Source of the DNA: Girardinichthys multiradiatus
Taxonomy: Eukaryota > Chordata > Actinopteri > Cyprinodontiformes > Goodeidae
DNA length: 64,000 bases
Direction of reading: 5' to 3'
Assembly: GCF_021462225.1 (NCBI RefSeq)
Contig: NC_061806.1
Span: 3,715,234 to 3,779,233, forward strand
Shown one piece after another: positions 1 to 12,342 of this stretch. The notes beneath the pieces are model-generated. The model made no database searches. It saw nothing but the letters and a program-made list of their open reading frames with translations, and had not been told where the DNA came from. The position numbers and the translations under genes were made by a program. Within the stretch, counting starts at the first letter, position 1. Each line of letters begins with the position of its first letter.

Positions 1-336
1 ATTTGGTCCATCATATAAATACATAGGGTATTCTAAATGCTGGATTATTCTGCTCAGTAGGGTGACAGAAAAATCTCCTTTTTTGGTATTTCTCACTTCA
101 ACTCTTTCGAGTGGAGAATTCTTGCCTTTGCATCCACAAACGTTAGTCACTTACAATCCTACTGCTTTGGTATGAGGCAAGCCTAGTGGTTTAAATTCTC
201 CATTCATTTGTCACATGCACACATTTTAAACGCGGAATTTTCTTAGTATTTTTGTTTAAATACTTAAACGCGGACTCCACCAACCCGCTGGAATCATCAG
301 GCGTATTTGGAATCCGGCTCCGAAGGACCAAAATAA
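1..336 (-). mobile_element. 5' leader of an LTR retroelement (continues past left edge)
   Basis: Read on the minus strand, this segment follows the 3' edge of the LTR at 337-840. It opens with 6 bases and then a primer-binding site, which is the layout of the 5' end of an LTR retrotransposon or endogenous retrovirus. No gag or pol frame is recognisable before position 1, so the superfamily is unresolved. The primer site directly after the LTR argues that this is the 5' end of a longer insertion and not a solo LTR. Only the leader is visible. Confidence 0.65.
311..330 (-). other. Primer-binding site, tRNA-Tyr type
   Basis: On the plus strand this reads as a tRNA 3' end, AATCCGGCTCCGAAGGACCA. 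It matches the acceptor end of animal tRNA-Tyr (CCGGCTCGAAGGA plus CCA) apart from one extra C. On the minus strand the site begins TGG six bases after the LTR end, as reverse-transcription priming requires. Confidence 0.65.
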
Positions 337-840
337 TGTCAGGTTTAAACAACCTACAATACTTATAACATCACAAAAAGAAGAGAAAGACAAATAATTA
401 GTTATTTACTCGGTGCGAGGAGAACGGAGAGAGATGCTTTCAGTTACAAATCTCCTACCGCTCTGAAAACCATCTGTCCGACCCTCTCTTTTTATTATCT
501 TTCGGGGGTCCCTAGTTACAAAGAACATTATTCTGTAAGGATGGGAAAAAACAGCTGCATCTTAAACAGGTCATAAACAGCATTATCTTTTAACAACACA
601 CTTCCACAATCTCCTCCAATCTTAGGATCAGTGCGTCTTCGTTCAGCGCAATCAGCCTTCATCTTTATGATCCTCAACTGCGGACTGCTTCCTTCTCAGC
701 TCCATTTATGACCTTTGCCTGCAGACAAACTCATCACATCTTTTACTCACACAAACATCATGAAAGGTTATAAAAATCAAATAGTCAAGTTAAAGAATAG
801 GAGAAAATATAAAATAAATCTATATTAAAATATTCCAACA
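337..840 (-). mobile_element. 5' LTR of a minus-strand LTR retroelement (504 bp)
   Basis: On the minus strand the LTR starts TGTTGGAATA and ends CCTGACA, giving the canonical TG...CA termini with TGT/ACA inverted ends. An AATAAAAAGAG stretch on the minus strand (about 489-503) is a plausible polyadenylation signal, followed by a U5-like region. A tRNA-Tyr-like primer site lies 6 bases beyond. The second LTR would be outside the window to the left. Gypsy, BEL or retroviral origin cannot be decided from the LTR alone. Confidence 0.65.
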
Positions 841-1080
841 GTAAGATGGGCTGGTCCTACCAAGCACAGCCAGTTGTAATCGGAGGACTTTTCAGCAAAC
901 TGTTTTGAACAAGAAACCTCTGAATTTAGAAGATAAATGATATCAGAGGTCAGGATATCTTCCAGACAAAGGAGAATGTTGAAGCAGATGCTATAGCCAT
1001 GCTGTTTAGTGTATCTGATGTGAAAAGATTGTCAAAGAAAAGGTTGTTGCTTGTTTTTGCTAAACCGTTCAATGCACGGG

Positions 1081-1110
1081 CACGCACGCACACACACACA
1101 CACACACACA
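1081..1110. repeat. (CA)n microsatellite
   Basis: A CACG/CA dinucleotide run of about 30 bp. The small ORFs overlapping it on both strands are artefacts of the repeat. The rest of 841-1364 shows no recognisable gene or element. Confidence 0.95.
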
Positions 1111-1364
1111 TTTGGACACACACTGATATTTCAAAACATAACCTTACACCTATCACCCCCTCTTACCCCCAGCACTTTCTTAATTTATCATCTTTTTGTT
1201 TCCTAAATCTCTGCTTCTGGACTCTCAATCAGGCAACACGAAGCACTGACTATGATTTCACTTGGCTGTATGTGTTTCTTTGGTGACATGCGCTGTCCAA
1301 CTTTAGCTACACATGCACAACTATGGGCACACTAAGTTTTTTCACATGGACGGTATATGGAGCC

Positions 1365-1942
1365 GGCACCAGAGTGAAAAAGTTAAAGATTTTTAACCAA
1401 CTTAAAAAACTACAGACAGATGTTATTACAAGAGATTCATAAATCTGTCACAGCTGCAAATGATCATAAATCACCTGAGTTTCCTAATTTGTTTTCTGCC
1501 TACTATAATTCTAGGCAAAGGGAGTAGCAATTTTAATTCACAAAAATATTTACTTTACAGTATTAGATGCAGTTACAGATCCAGAGTGTAGATTTATAAT
1601 TAAAATAAATATACACAACCAAAAGTTATGGATTGTCAGTATATATGCCGTAAGTGGTGATGACCCCCCATTCTTCTACTTTTTGTCTAAACAGATTGCT
1701 CACTTCTTCTAAATGAAGAAATAGACAGGCTGAGCACAACAGGGACTCAGCGCAGTTGGCAATCAATAAATATAGTTAAACAGTATATGAGTGATTACAG
1801 ACATTGCGATGGGTGTCGGTCTCTTCACCCTAACTGCAGAGAATATACTTTTTTTCTCACGTCCATCTGGATTATTTCTTAGTCAGCAGTTCGTTGTTGA
1901 CTGACATTTCAGACACTGATACACCTGATCGAATGATCATTT
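1365..1942 (+). pseudogene. L1-type LINE endonuclease relic
   Basis: Conceptual translation in shifting frames gives L1 apurinic-endonuclease segments in order: KGVAILIHKN near 1517, an IYA-V-GDDP segment near 1640, GTQRSWQSINIVKQYMSDY near 1743, then REYTFF and a degraded C-terminal part ending near 1942. Several stops and frameshifts and a central deletion make it non-functional. The Rex3 copy follows directly. L1 is inferred from the motif order; the subfamily is not resolved. Confidence 0.7.
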
Positions 1943-3412
1943 GAGTGCTCGAATGCCCCAGACAACAGCCCCAGACAACATAGCCTAGAGGCTATTCAGC
2001 GGTTCAAGACGCCTTCATGAGGACCACAAAATCGAAGCACATGACGTTGCCCGGTACGGCGGAGCCAGGGTCCCGCACTGGAGCCTGGCCAGGGGTCGGG
2101 GCACATCGGAGAGCACCTGGTAGCCGGGTTGCTCCTCGCGGGACCTGGCCAGGCCAAGCCCAAACAAGAGGCGCGAGGTCATGTCCCAGTGGGCCCATTA
2201 CCTGCAGGGGGAACCATGAGGGACCGATGCAAAGAGGATCAGACAATGGACGAAGGTGGAGACCTCGACGACCAGATGCTTAGGCTGGTCCTAGGGACAT
2301 GGAATGTCACCTCCTTGGTGGAGAAGGAGCCTGAGCTTGTGCGGGAGGTCGAGAGATATCGACTTGAAATAGTTGGTCTCACCTCCACACATAGCGGGTC
2401 AGAGACAGGTCTCTGACTGTCGTTTCGGCCTATGGGCCGAGCAGTAGTGCTGCCTGTTGGTAAGGCAAAAACTTGGGCCCCGTGGGAGTTAGGTGAAGCA
2501 ATGGAGAAGGACTACCGGTTGGTCTTGAAGTGATTCTGGTAAATCGTCCGGTGCCCCAAGAGAGGGAAGCAGTGCTTTGCCAAAACTATTTGCAGTGGGG
2601 GTGGGGAGCTGCTGATCTCGACTGGGAACATTATCAGGTGGTGAAAGGAGCACTTCGAGGATCTCCTCAATCACGCATTCCCTGTTGGTAGCAGAGGCTG
2701 GGGACTCGGGGTTGGACTCTTTCATCTCCCAGGCTGAAGTCACCAAGGTGGTTAAAAAGCTCCACAGTGGCAGGGCTTCGGGCAGGGCTTCGGGGGTGGA
2801 TGAGTACCTCAAGTCTCTGGATGTTATGGGGCTGTCGTGGCTGACACGCCTCTTCAACAGAGCATGGCAGTGGGGACAATGCCTCTGGACTGGCAGACTG
2901 GGGTGGTGGTCCTCCTTCATAAGAAGGGTGACCGGAGGGTGTGTTCCAACTACAGGGGGATCACACTCCTCAGCCTCCTTCGTAAGACCTATGCCAAGGT
3001 ATTGGAAGGAAGAGTCCAGCCGATAGAACCTCGGCTTCAGAAAAGAACATTGTGGTTTTTGTTCCGGCCGTGGAACACTGGACCAGCTCTACACCCTCTG
3101 CAGGGTACTCAAGGGTTCATGGGAGTTTGCCCAACCAGTCCACATGTGTTTTGTGGACCTGGAGAAGGCATTCGGCTGTGTCTCAGGAGGAGTTCCAGGC
3201 ACGTCCCACTGGGAGGAGGTCACAGGGATGGCCCAGGACGCGCTGGAGGGACTATGTCTCTCGGCTGACCTGGGAATGCCTTGGGCTCCCCCCGGAGGAG
3301 CTGGAGAAGGTGTCTGGGGAGAGGGAAGTCTGGGTGTCTCTACTGAGTCTGCTGCCCTGGCGACCCGGTTCCTGATGAAGCGGAAGACGACGAGTACTAG
3401 TACGATAGTACA
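1943..3412 (+). pseudogene. Rex3 (RTE-clade) non-LTR retrotransposon, internally deleted
   Basis: A GC-rich copy of the element also present at 39881-44784. It keeps the 5' region, the endonuclease N-terminus (GTWNVTSL near 2298), a short endonuclease fragment, the linker (ELGEAMEKDYR near 2490) and the first half of the reverse transcriptase (WQTGVV, KKGDRRVCSNYRGITLLS, CFVDLEKAF near 3147). It then jumps directly to the C-terminus (QARPTGRR, TRWRDYVSRL near 3195-3265). The central RT with the FADD catalytic motif is missing. The 3' end is the Rex3-style GACGAGTAC tail near 3387. The stretch at 2890-2910 matches a widely used Rex3 primer site from memory (GGCAGACTGGGGTGGTGG). Confidence 0.85.
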
Positions 3413-4340
3413 GAAGAATTTAAATATTATTTACTGACTGTAAAATGCTTTTAAAAATAAACATTTGGCAACATCTGAAAAAGTCGACAAATATATGTAT
3501 ATAGATAAATGCAAACTCTAGACAAGATACAGTACAATAATCTAAACACTATATACACAGAAAGAAGATGTAAATGTGGTGAATAAGTATTTGCTGTACT
3601 GTACATGATGATGTCAGTAGTCTAAGCCTAAACGGTCATCTACACCCATCTGTCTGAAGTCTGCTGGTGTGCTGCAATCTCCTCTCTAGCTTCTGATTGC
3701 AGCAGGTAGCTTCTGATTGCAGCAGGTACCAGCATTGCTCACATTACAGGCTGGTGCGCTTTACCTTTCAACACTCATCTCTTCTCCTCAACCAGCTGTG
3801 CCAACAGCAGGCACTGCTCCTCTGTCCAGTCCGTTTTTTCTCTGTTTTGTTTTTGCCAAATCACACCTCTTTGTAAAAGAAGGCGATCATAGTAAAATGC
3901 TCAATGGTGAGTGTCCACATTAATATCACATAGATGAAGTAGGAAAATGACCAGCATGGTGAGTGAACATAACAATCAAAATAATAAAGAGCATGTAAAT
4001 AAGGTTCAAACATTTTGATGCTGTGTGACAATTGATTTAAATTTGCTAAGTTTCATCATCATCACATTTCTTAATCCAGTCTAAATTCTATGATGGGTTA
4101 ATTTCTCTCCACTGATTACTAGGAGCGTATTTGTTTAATTTTTTTAGTCTTTTGCACGGGGTCAACCACACCTCCTCACTAAGATAGGAATTTCTGTCGT
4201 CTCCTCGCTCAGAGTCAAGTCGCTCTGCAGCTAGCTGAATCATTCTTAAGCTGAGACTCCTTGGTAGGCATTTGTAGGCTAAGATAGGAGCTCTCTGAGA
4301 GGACTCTGAGAATCTTTGTAAATATGGCCCCTGTTCGTAA
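3413..4340. other. Unassigned intergenic sequence; possible DNA-transposon end near 4340
   Basis: No gene is recognised. A 20-bp tandem duplication lies at 3687-3726. Around 4100-4340 the wording (AAGATAGGAGCTCTC... ending TAAATATGGCCCCTG) resembles the terminal part of a fish cut-and-paste element, but I cannot find the matching second end. Confidence 0.35.
3687..3726. repeat. Perfect 20-bp tandem duplication
   Basis: Two exact adjacent copies of TAGCTTCTGATTGCAGCAGG. This is a simple recent tandem duplication with no gene context. Confidence 0.95.
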
Positions 4341-7300
4341 GGGCTAAGAAAGAAGCTAAGATGGAAGAGATGGATTGGAAAATAAATTGCCAGCTGGTCA
4401 GTTTTACTTTTCTGGAGAGTAAAGACAAGAGTGTTGTAGTTATGAATAGAAATATCTGAAAAGCATGGATAAATTGAAGGGCTATTCTCGGATGAAAATG
4501 GTCAAATATAGTGCAAGGTAGAAAGTCTGAGAAGGCTAACAGAAACATGGATTCTGGAGTCAGGAAGGAGATGGATAGCTGGAGCACAGTGTGAGAATGC
4601 AGCAACTGAGGACATCCAATGTGAGTGGTAGGCGCTGAGAGATGGCTGAGAGTTGCTTACTTTGTAAACCTTTTAAGCATGGGTACTTGAAAGTGAGTAA
4701 TAGATGGACAGTTATTCGTTAAAAGCTTTTTCAAAAAAAGCAATGCCAGACAAATAGGTCTAGAAGTATGGTAGAAGTACACATTTTAAGGAATGAATGA
4801 GACTAAGTAATGAAGTGACAGATAGACATGGTATCAAGAGATGGGAAGTGCAGCTGATAATCTTTCAGAAAAGGATTTGAAGCTGTTCCAACTGGAGAGC
4901 TAGTTGACAACTGTTCCAAAAAACAAAGGGGCTGGAGCTGGATAAGTTTCTGAATTTGGTGCCAATAACCTAAATTTCTGAAAAGAGAAACTCTGATTTC
5001 CTAGGACATGAGCTGCACAAAGCAGGAATTAATGTTGAGCCGAGATTAGAGAAAATCTCCAAATGAACTGCACAATTTCTTTGAGGTGAGATTGACTTTC
5101 ATTAATGATTTCAACTAGCGATTGAGGCCTATGGAAGTCTGTGTTTGTGTAGAGCTGAATGTCACTGGATTTAGTAATGAAAGCAATATAAAAGAAAGAC
5201 GTACAATTTCAAGTACAGAAACTGATGCCGAAGATACATTTCCATTTAGTATGAGTCATCAAGGACCAGCAGGCTATGACGAAACAGGATGCTCTCTGCT
5301 TTAGAGAAGATATTAGAAAGAAAAGTGCCAAGGTCAACAATGATGAAAATGGTTCTTGATCCTGACCAGGGGACTTCTCTGGGATATGAGAGGAAAGGAG
5401 ATGTGAGCTCAGAGCAGATTTGAGCGGAGGTTATATGACCAGGAGATTATGGAGGGAAAATAGTAGAGGATTACCAGTAGATGCAGATGAAGACGGTAGG
5501 GGAATGTGTGGAATCCGGGGTGAGGTCCGAGTGTGCGAGGTGGAGAAGGAGGGCGATGAGGCAGTAGGAGTTTGAGGTCTTAACTCGAGCGTAGGAGGAG
5601 AATCAGGTTACACAGAGGTGAGGAAGATGAGGAGCCTGAAGGTTGCTAGCCGTGGGGATGATTACGCAGACGTTGCTGTTTGGAGGTAGATGGCTTGAAG
5701 CTTGCGATCAAGGAATACTCCAATGTTAGCCTGATGTCAACACAGGAAAGCCTTGAACAAGGAACAAACAAGAACAGAATGTCAACATAAACAGACACAT
5801 CAGAAAACAGAAGGAGACACAGGAGCCTTGGGTTACCACTATAGGTTAACAGTCGAGCGTTGAAGGACTGGCAGCCAGCTCTTCATACTCCCAAAGAGAG
5901 CTTAATCAAGAGCAAGTGTGCAGCAGCACATCTGCAGCAATCAGTCCTCCAGTGCTCCATCGCTCAGGTAGTCGTGCACCCTGCAGTGGAGAACCTGAGA
6001 ACTCCCCCAGATTACTGACAGTAGGACTTTAAAGGTGCTGGTGATGTCTGCTTCAACGGCACCTTGGCCTGCCAAGCAAATAAGTGTAATAACATTATTG
6101 ATAGCTGCATATTAAATGGAAAAATGTGGGAATACTGTTGATTCTCGGAATGTGTGAACCATGATGAGCAGAAAGGTTTATAATTAGTCTCTTGGTAAAA
6201 GAGTATTTGCGGGTGGCAATGTCGATTAGGCTGACACGAAAAATGGAGAAGGGTGGCTGGCAGACTGGGTCTATCATAAACCCCACTTTAACTTGTATGG
6301 CTAAAATAGTGTCAACAGTGTTGGGTTCTGAAAGAGCCCTTGGAGGTTTGTGATAGTGGTTGGTGGAATTGGGAATGATTTCAATGCCCTATGAAAACCA
6401 TGTGTGACCCCACTAGATAACAAAATTCCACAAAATCTCTATCAGGGTGTTTTGTTTTTTTAGAGTGGATATGAGAGCATTCACCTCAGTGGGTGTGGAG
6501 AGGTGTTTTCCTAGTCTGCCTGGGATGTAGAAATGTCAGGACAGCAGTTCCTTGCATGAGCACACCACAGAAGGAGCAGGCATTTACAGCCGAGATAACT
6601 GAAATTATTACAGACCATCCAGCCTCCTTGATACAGGAATGGGCAATTTGTCAATACAATTGGGATGGATGTCGATGGGTTTAAAGATGATTGAGGGAGG
6701 AGGGCCAATAGAAGATAATCAAGAACTGTAGAGCTATGAGATGAATAGAAAGGAGAATGAAGAAGGATGATGGTTAGACATGCAGTTGCTGAACAAGCAT
6801 CACAAATACTGCATGACACAGATATGCAAGTACCAAATATGGGGCAGTACAGTTCTGACTCAAGAGCACCCCAGTAAATTAATGGAAGCAATTTGCAGTC
6901 TGGGTTGCGTGTTATTGACAGAAACCTCCATGTTAAGAATGGTGGAATGACAGTCATCAAGTTCTGGCCCACGATTTAGATAAGAAGGGCAAATAAGTAT
7001 CTCTGAAAAGCAAAAATGCCAGGGCAAATTTAGTAGGAGTGAAGTCTATGGGGCAGGAACCAAGTGGGTGACTTAGTTGTATGAACCCTGAGTTTGTTTG
7101 CAATTCCATGGAAAGAAGTTCACGAGAGATGGATAAGGTAGCTGGTATAAATTTATATAAATACCAGTGAGGATTTGTTGGTGTAAAGCGGGAGAGACCG
7201 GAGAAAGGCACTATATTGATGTGGGTGGTGTGGAACTGCTGTGGCAAAAGACGATGGGAAAGGATAAACCAGTAGGAAATGGAGTAGAATGAAGTACTGG

Positions 7301-7600
7301 AGTTGATTTAGATAAGAGACAATGGCTGAGGCTCTTTGTTTGTCTAGTTTGAATCAATTAGAGAGCATGAAAATGAATAGGTACTGTTTTAACTTGTATG
7401 ACAGAAGGTGGTGCAAAGAATGGAATGGAGAAATGAAATAATGCATGTGCAAGGGAGATGAAAAAATGGAGATGTGGTGAGAAAGCTCAGACACAGAGAA
7501 AGGAGGCACAAAGGGAAATATGGCCTGGCTACTGCCAGGGGGAACTGTTGGCACAGGCTAATGGGGTACATTTTGTTTTAGTGTGTGTTGAAGGCAAGCT
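4341..7600. other. Unassigned 3.3 kb region, no recognisable gene
   Basis: I see no known transposon domain or exon. The plus strand looks purine-rich. The minus strand carries several neighbouring open frames of 60-153 codons (6095-6286, 6511-6972, 6957-7247, 7389-7571) without a recognisable motif. They may be chance frames favoured by strand composition, or the remains of an unidentified element. Confidence 0.4.
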
Positions 7601-7645
7601 ATTCAATTCAATTCAGAAATACTTTATTAATCCCAAAGGGAAATT
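7601..7645 (-). mobile_element. 3' tail of a LINE-mobilised retroposon
   Basis: On the minus strand this reads AATTTCCCTTTGGGATTAAT, then AAAGTATTTCTG and (AATTG)n. It is the same 3' end as the element at 40719-42003. Only the tail is present, so this is a severely 5'-truncated insertion. Confidence 0.7.
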
Positions 7646-7945
7646 AAATAATGGTTCAGGCTTTGAAGTCATGGCAGGTTGGAGTAATGGAGGAGGAACA
7701 CTATGGCAGGAATGCGTTGATGTTGCGTCATGGTAAAGCCTGAAGGAGCCATGCTACGTGGGGGAACAAATAGATTGGCTTCCACGTCTGAGAGAGTGAC
7801 AAACACAGGTCTTAGGCCGGAATGAAGAAGGAGAGCCAACTTCTGAACAAAGCTGAGTTGGAGGCGTTTCTTTGTGTGATTGAGAGTGAGGATTGCTGAT
7901 CACAGAATGTAGATGGTTGTGACACTGAATTCTGCGGGTGGAAAT

Positions 7946-9045
7946 ATCTGCTTTTACATCAACAACAACTGGTGTACGGACGTGACTCAGTGATTCAGCA
8001 GCACTGTTCTCCTGATCTTGAATACCTTATCATTAACTGTGAATCGTTTTATTCCCCCCGATGGGTTTGCTTCATTCACTATGGTTGGTGTTTACATTTC
8101 ACCACAGGGCAACGTGCACAACACACAGCGTATGCTGGCTGACCAGATACCGTGTGTGGAGCAGACAAACCCGGATTCCCTGGTTTTTGTTCCTGGTGAC
8201 TTTAACAAAGGAAACCTCACCCAAGAACTCCCCAAATATAGACAGTTTAAAGTGTTTAACCAGAGAGGGGAAAACTTTGGATAATTGCTACAACACCTTA
8301 AGCAGTGCCTATCACGCCGTCCCCCGCGCTGCTCCGGGTCACTCTGATAACGTGAAGGTCCACTTCATTCCTGCATACAGGCCGACGTTAAAGCTCTGTA
8401 ACTCTGTGCTCAAGTCATCAAAAAAGTGGACCTGTGAAAATGTCTAAAGCCTTCAGGCGTGTTTGCACTGCACTGACTGGGATGTTTTCAGGACTGCTAC
8501 CAACAACCTGGATGAGTTTACAGAGGCTGTGACATTTTACATCAGCTTCTGTGAGGACAGCTGTATTCCAACACACACCAAGCGGTTACAAGGTAAAACC
8601 GACGAGTTATAACAATGAAAAACCCTGGTTTACAGCCAAACTCAGGCAGCTAAGGCTGGAAAAGGAGGGGGCACTCAGGAATGGGGACAGAGACTTGCTA
8701 AAGACAATGGTGGTGTACATCTACTCCACCATCACTGAGTCCATCTTCACCACCTCCATCACCATCTGGTACGCTGCTGCCACCATCATGGACAAGGGCA
8801 GGTTGCAGCAGTGTCATTCACTCTGCAGAGAGGGTGATTGGCTGCAATCTTCCTTCTCTTCAGGAACTGCATGCCTCCAGGACTCCGAGGCGAGCGGGAA
8901 AGACTACAGCTGACCCTTCCCACCCTGGACACAAACTGTTTCAGGAGGCTGTGGTCCATCAGAATCAAAACCTCTCTCCACAAAAACAGTTTCTTCCCGT
9001 TCAGTTCCTACTGTTTGTGCCCAATCTGCAGATGACAGAAATGTA
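7946..9045 (+). pseudogene. Rex1/L2-group LINE relic with fused endonuclease and RT C-terminus
   Basis: Endonuclease motifs appear in order: an L-E-Y-L-I-I-N-C segment near 8019, VGVYISPQ near 8083, LVFVPGDFNKGNLT near 8180 and a degenerate linker. Near 8713 the sequence jumps to the C-terminal RT region (YSTITESIFTTSITIWYAAAT, IGCNLPSLQELH, PSHPGHKLF). The whole catalytic RT domain is deleted. At least two frameshifts are present (near 8270 and 8850). The family is inferred from motif order; Rex1 versus L2 is not resolved. Confidence 0.75.
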
Positions 9046-10129
9046 AGTACTTATTGTTGTGTCTTGTAGGTTTCGGTTTTATTTTCACGTGTTCAAAGTG
9101 CTGGTTGGGGGCATGACCAGATACATACAAGTATATAAAGTGACAGATCCCTAAAACAGCTCATTCTGAAAGGAGCTCAAATAAGGGGGAAGTGAGGAGG
9201 TGAAATCTCATTATTTGGGAATGATTTTGTGCAAAAAATATAATTAAGATGTTTTGTATAGCCCATAGACCTATCCCAAATGTTTAAAAGGAAGTATAAT
9301 AGGTCACCTTTATAACACTGTAGCCTTAATATTATATTAATATTAATATAAAGAACTCATGAAATATCTCATTATGGTTAGAGTTATTTTCAGACCTAGG
9401 GGTGGTTGTGTTTTCCTGAGCTGTATTCTTCTCATTTCTTCCTCACCCTTTCCCTATGATGCTGATGCTCCCCGAGGTCAGGACTACTCCTGCTGTGTTT
9501 CACTCCCACCTGTTTCTAATCACCTCAGGAAGGACCAGCAGGAATCCTTGGTGCTGCCAGACTGCCCAACTTGGTTGTGGTAATCTAGCTCCCCTGGGTT
9601 GCTTTGCTCCTACTAATATTCTGTAACTGTGTTCTGTGCTTCCTATCTACCTACCTGCCTAGGAAATTCACCTCTGTCCTCTCCTCTGGACAAAGGTTTA
9701 ATGAGACTGAAAATACATTCTTATAAATAAAACACCTACAAAGATAATATCAGCCAAATAAATTCAACAATAAATTATTTTTCAAAACTGTGTTATTAAC
9801 CAATCAATCTTAGAAGTTATTTTCTTACTATTTTAAACCTTATAAAAGCCCTCACTGGCAGCTATGAACTGAAACACATTAACTACACATCAAGCAAAGG
9901 CCTGTGCATTTCTGAATCTTAATCAGTAGAACAACTGACAACATAATAAACTCAATGTGAGTGGCAAGAGAAGAAAATAACTTAGTTTTCAAACCATTAT
10001 TCAGTAAAGTGTCTGTTAAGCTTTAAGAGTAGTTGGCTCTCAAGGTTTTTGCAGTGAAGCTCTGATCATTCAAGAGTGAAGAGAAGTCCTGTATGACTAA
10101 AACATTTGCAAATAAAAATTAATTATGTC
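9046..10129. other. No recognised feature
   Basis: AT-rich intergenic sequence. The 74-codon frame at 9359-9583 has no family signature and is probably chance. Confidence 0.4.
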
Positions 10130-10262
10130 TGCCTGTGATCGACTGGTGACCTGTCCAGGGTGTACCCCGCCTCTCACCTGTAGACTGCTGGAGATAGGCA
10201 CCAGCTTCCCCACGAACCCTGTACGGAATAAATGGGTATAGATGATTTTCATATGGATGGAA
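10130..10262 (+). mobile_element. 3' half of a V-SINE-like SINE
   Basis: Contains GACTGGTGACCTGTCCAGGG, then a GTACCCCGCC segment and GGAGATAGGCACCAGC, followed by a GGGTATAGATGATT-type tail. This is the conserved 3' half of the SINE found complete at 45958-46317 and 49880-50253. The tRNA-like head is absent. Confidence 0.75.
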
Positions 10263-10369
10263 TTATGTCTGCACACTTAAAGGTCTGCATTACTTTTGTA
10301 CATGTACAGTATTTACTCTCTTGTGAGCATGCGTATGCACAAATACACACACGCTAATGTTGTAATATT

Positions 10370-12137
10370 TACCAGATTTAAAGACGTTCTCATCTGCTGT
10401 TCAGTTCATTTTGAGAGTACAGCTGCACCAGTGAGCTCAGGTTCCTTCATCATCTCAGCAATACGTTTCTGAACCCTTATCCCACAGGTCATCAGTGAGA
10501 GGGACAAACACCTTGCAAGGTGAGCTTTTTCAGCTTGTCTTGCAACTGGTACAATGTTGGCAGGAGAAGGCCCATATGCACAGATGATTCCCCTTGAAGA
10601 ATAATGAGGGCCATGGCAACAGGCCTTATCACAGCAACATATTCGGCCAAAAATCCCATTTCAGCTGGGTTCCATTTTTAAATAAAAACTGTATTGATAC
10701 ATAAAATGTGAATAGTGCATGTTTGTTCAACACGTACATACAGTCTAAAAGCTGAAAAAGATTTTCATCAAGTCTTGTTCAAAAAAAGCTCATAGTTTTA
10801 AAGATAGTTTTACCAACTTACATCCTGATCTTCAAGTCTGTGCATACATTGTGAAATGCAGATTCTCCTTGTTCCTTGTAGTTAGGAACATAGAGTTTCA
10901 ACAGGAGTGATTGGGTCAGAGAAACTGCAGTTTGCATTCACGTTCAATTGTATCAAACCCCTTGGTCGACCTGCTAGTTTTATTCCACAAAGCAGTACAT
11001 TTTGCAAAGCCGATCAAGATATGTTTTGTTCCCAACTTCTGCAAGAGTCCCATCAACTGTGGATATGAGATTCAGCAGATGGCATGCATATTTTTGGTGT
11101 TTTGGAAGTTGGAACTCAAGGCCATTGTCCTCATCCAGAATAGGAGCTGCATCCTTATAATCCATCTCTGACTCACTTTCTTCTTCTGATGCTTCGTCCA
11201 CGATGTAGTGCGGCTCCTGTTACTTATTGGCAGCTTTATCTTGTTTTTCATCCACACCATATAAACAAAAGGCTTTCAAAAAATTGGAACCACTGTCCTT
11301 TTTTATTCTGGTCACCTTTCCCTGATCTGAGAGTCAGAATTAATTTCTTGTAATGCAACAGCAAGAACAACACATTTGTGCTTTTAAACATGTCAACAAC
11401 CAATGCAGCAGAAGGTATCAATGATTTTCACACTCTTCCTCAGGGATTCATCAGAGGCAGGGGATTTTTCGCTTTTTTTGGAATCTACTGGGTACACTTC
11501 ATCAAATTGTTGGGTTGGATTCTCTATTCACAGATAAATAAATAATTAAATTAATTTAATAAACTAAACACTGATTTGTTCAACTATACATTATTATTAT
11601 TATAAAGTCAATGATTGTAATGGTATGTCAATGCAAACGTCATAGGTTTACTTACAATATTTGGTGTATGGATTGACATGCCATTAGAATCACTGAATTA
11701 CTGTTACAAATAATAGTTATAATAAAATTATTCAAACTATTATTTATGGTGAATATTGCTCGTATGTGTGACCAATGGAGCTCTGACTCCTCTTTGCCAG
11801 CGTCTTCTGTCACCATCCTGTTTGATACCCACATATCTTTCTCTACTCCAGAGTTTGTGTAGGTGGTCACGTGACCAAGCGCGTGTCTGGCCACATGTGA
11901 TTGGTCACACAAAGCCAGGTGACAGGAAATTGAGCAATCTTTCTGTCATAAAGTAAAATTGTAATTGCGTATACTTAAAACAAAAGTAAAGATTATGAGT
12001 GGCACTAAGCACAACTTGACCAAGTTAAAGTCACATTTTTCTCCCTATAATCAAGTAAAAGTAGATGTCTTCCTCACAAGAATAGTTTTCCCAAAAAGCT
12101 ACTTGAGTATTTGTAACGCATTCCTAACCCACCTCTG
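10370..12137 (-). pseudogene. hAT DNA transposon relic with one terminal repeat
   Basis: The minus strand starts at 12137 with CAGAGGTGGGT, a hAT-type terminal inverted repeat. Further in are decayed transposase segments in order: TDSGSNFLKAF (broken by frameshifts, near 11290), DEDNGLEFQLPKHQKYACHLLN (near 11060-11130), a W-K/S-R-S-T-like region, then AEMGFLAEYVAV (near 10660) and further C-terminal fragments to about 10370. The LPKHQKCACHLLN-type block is characteristic of BED-type hAT transposases in fish. Frameshifts and stops are frequent and no second terminal repeat is found, so the copy is dead and 3'-truncated. The 73-codon open frame at 10980-11201 is only a fragment. Confidence 0.75.
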
Positions 12138-12159
12138 ACTTTTGCCAATGTAGTTATGT

Positions 12160-12300
12160 TATTAAGACAAACTACAGTGTATTTTATTGAGAGATGTATG
12201 ACAGACCAACTCAAAGTTGTGCATAATTGTGAGGTGGAGCAAAAACAAGTACATAGTTTTATTGTTTTTTATAAAAAGAATATCCAAGGTCTGCATCTGT
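12160..12300 (+). mobile_element. Tc1/mariner 5' non-coding fragment
   Basis: The run GTGTATTTTATTGAGAGATG, AGACCAACTCAAAG, GCATAATTGTGAGGTGGA is the diverged 5' untranslated part of the same Tc1 family as the relic at 17930-18970. No transposase sequence follows. Confidence 0.55.
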
Positions 12301-12342
12301 ATTGAGTCCTAATGATTCTATATTGTGCAGAACTACATTTCT

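Noticed and set aside
950..1286. Overlapping ORFs on both strands with Cys-Val or Thr-His repeats
   Set aside because: Direct translation of the CA/TG microsatellite.
2489..2920. 143-codon minus-strand ORF
   Set aside because: Antisense shadow of the Rex3 reverse transcriptase.
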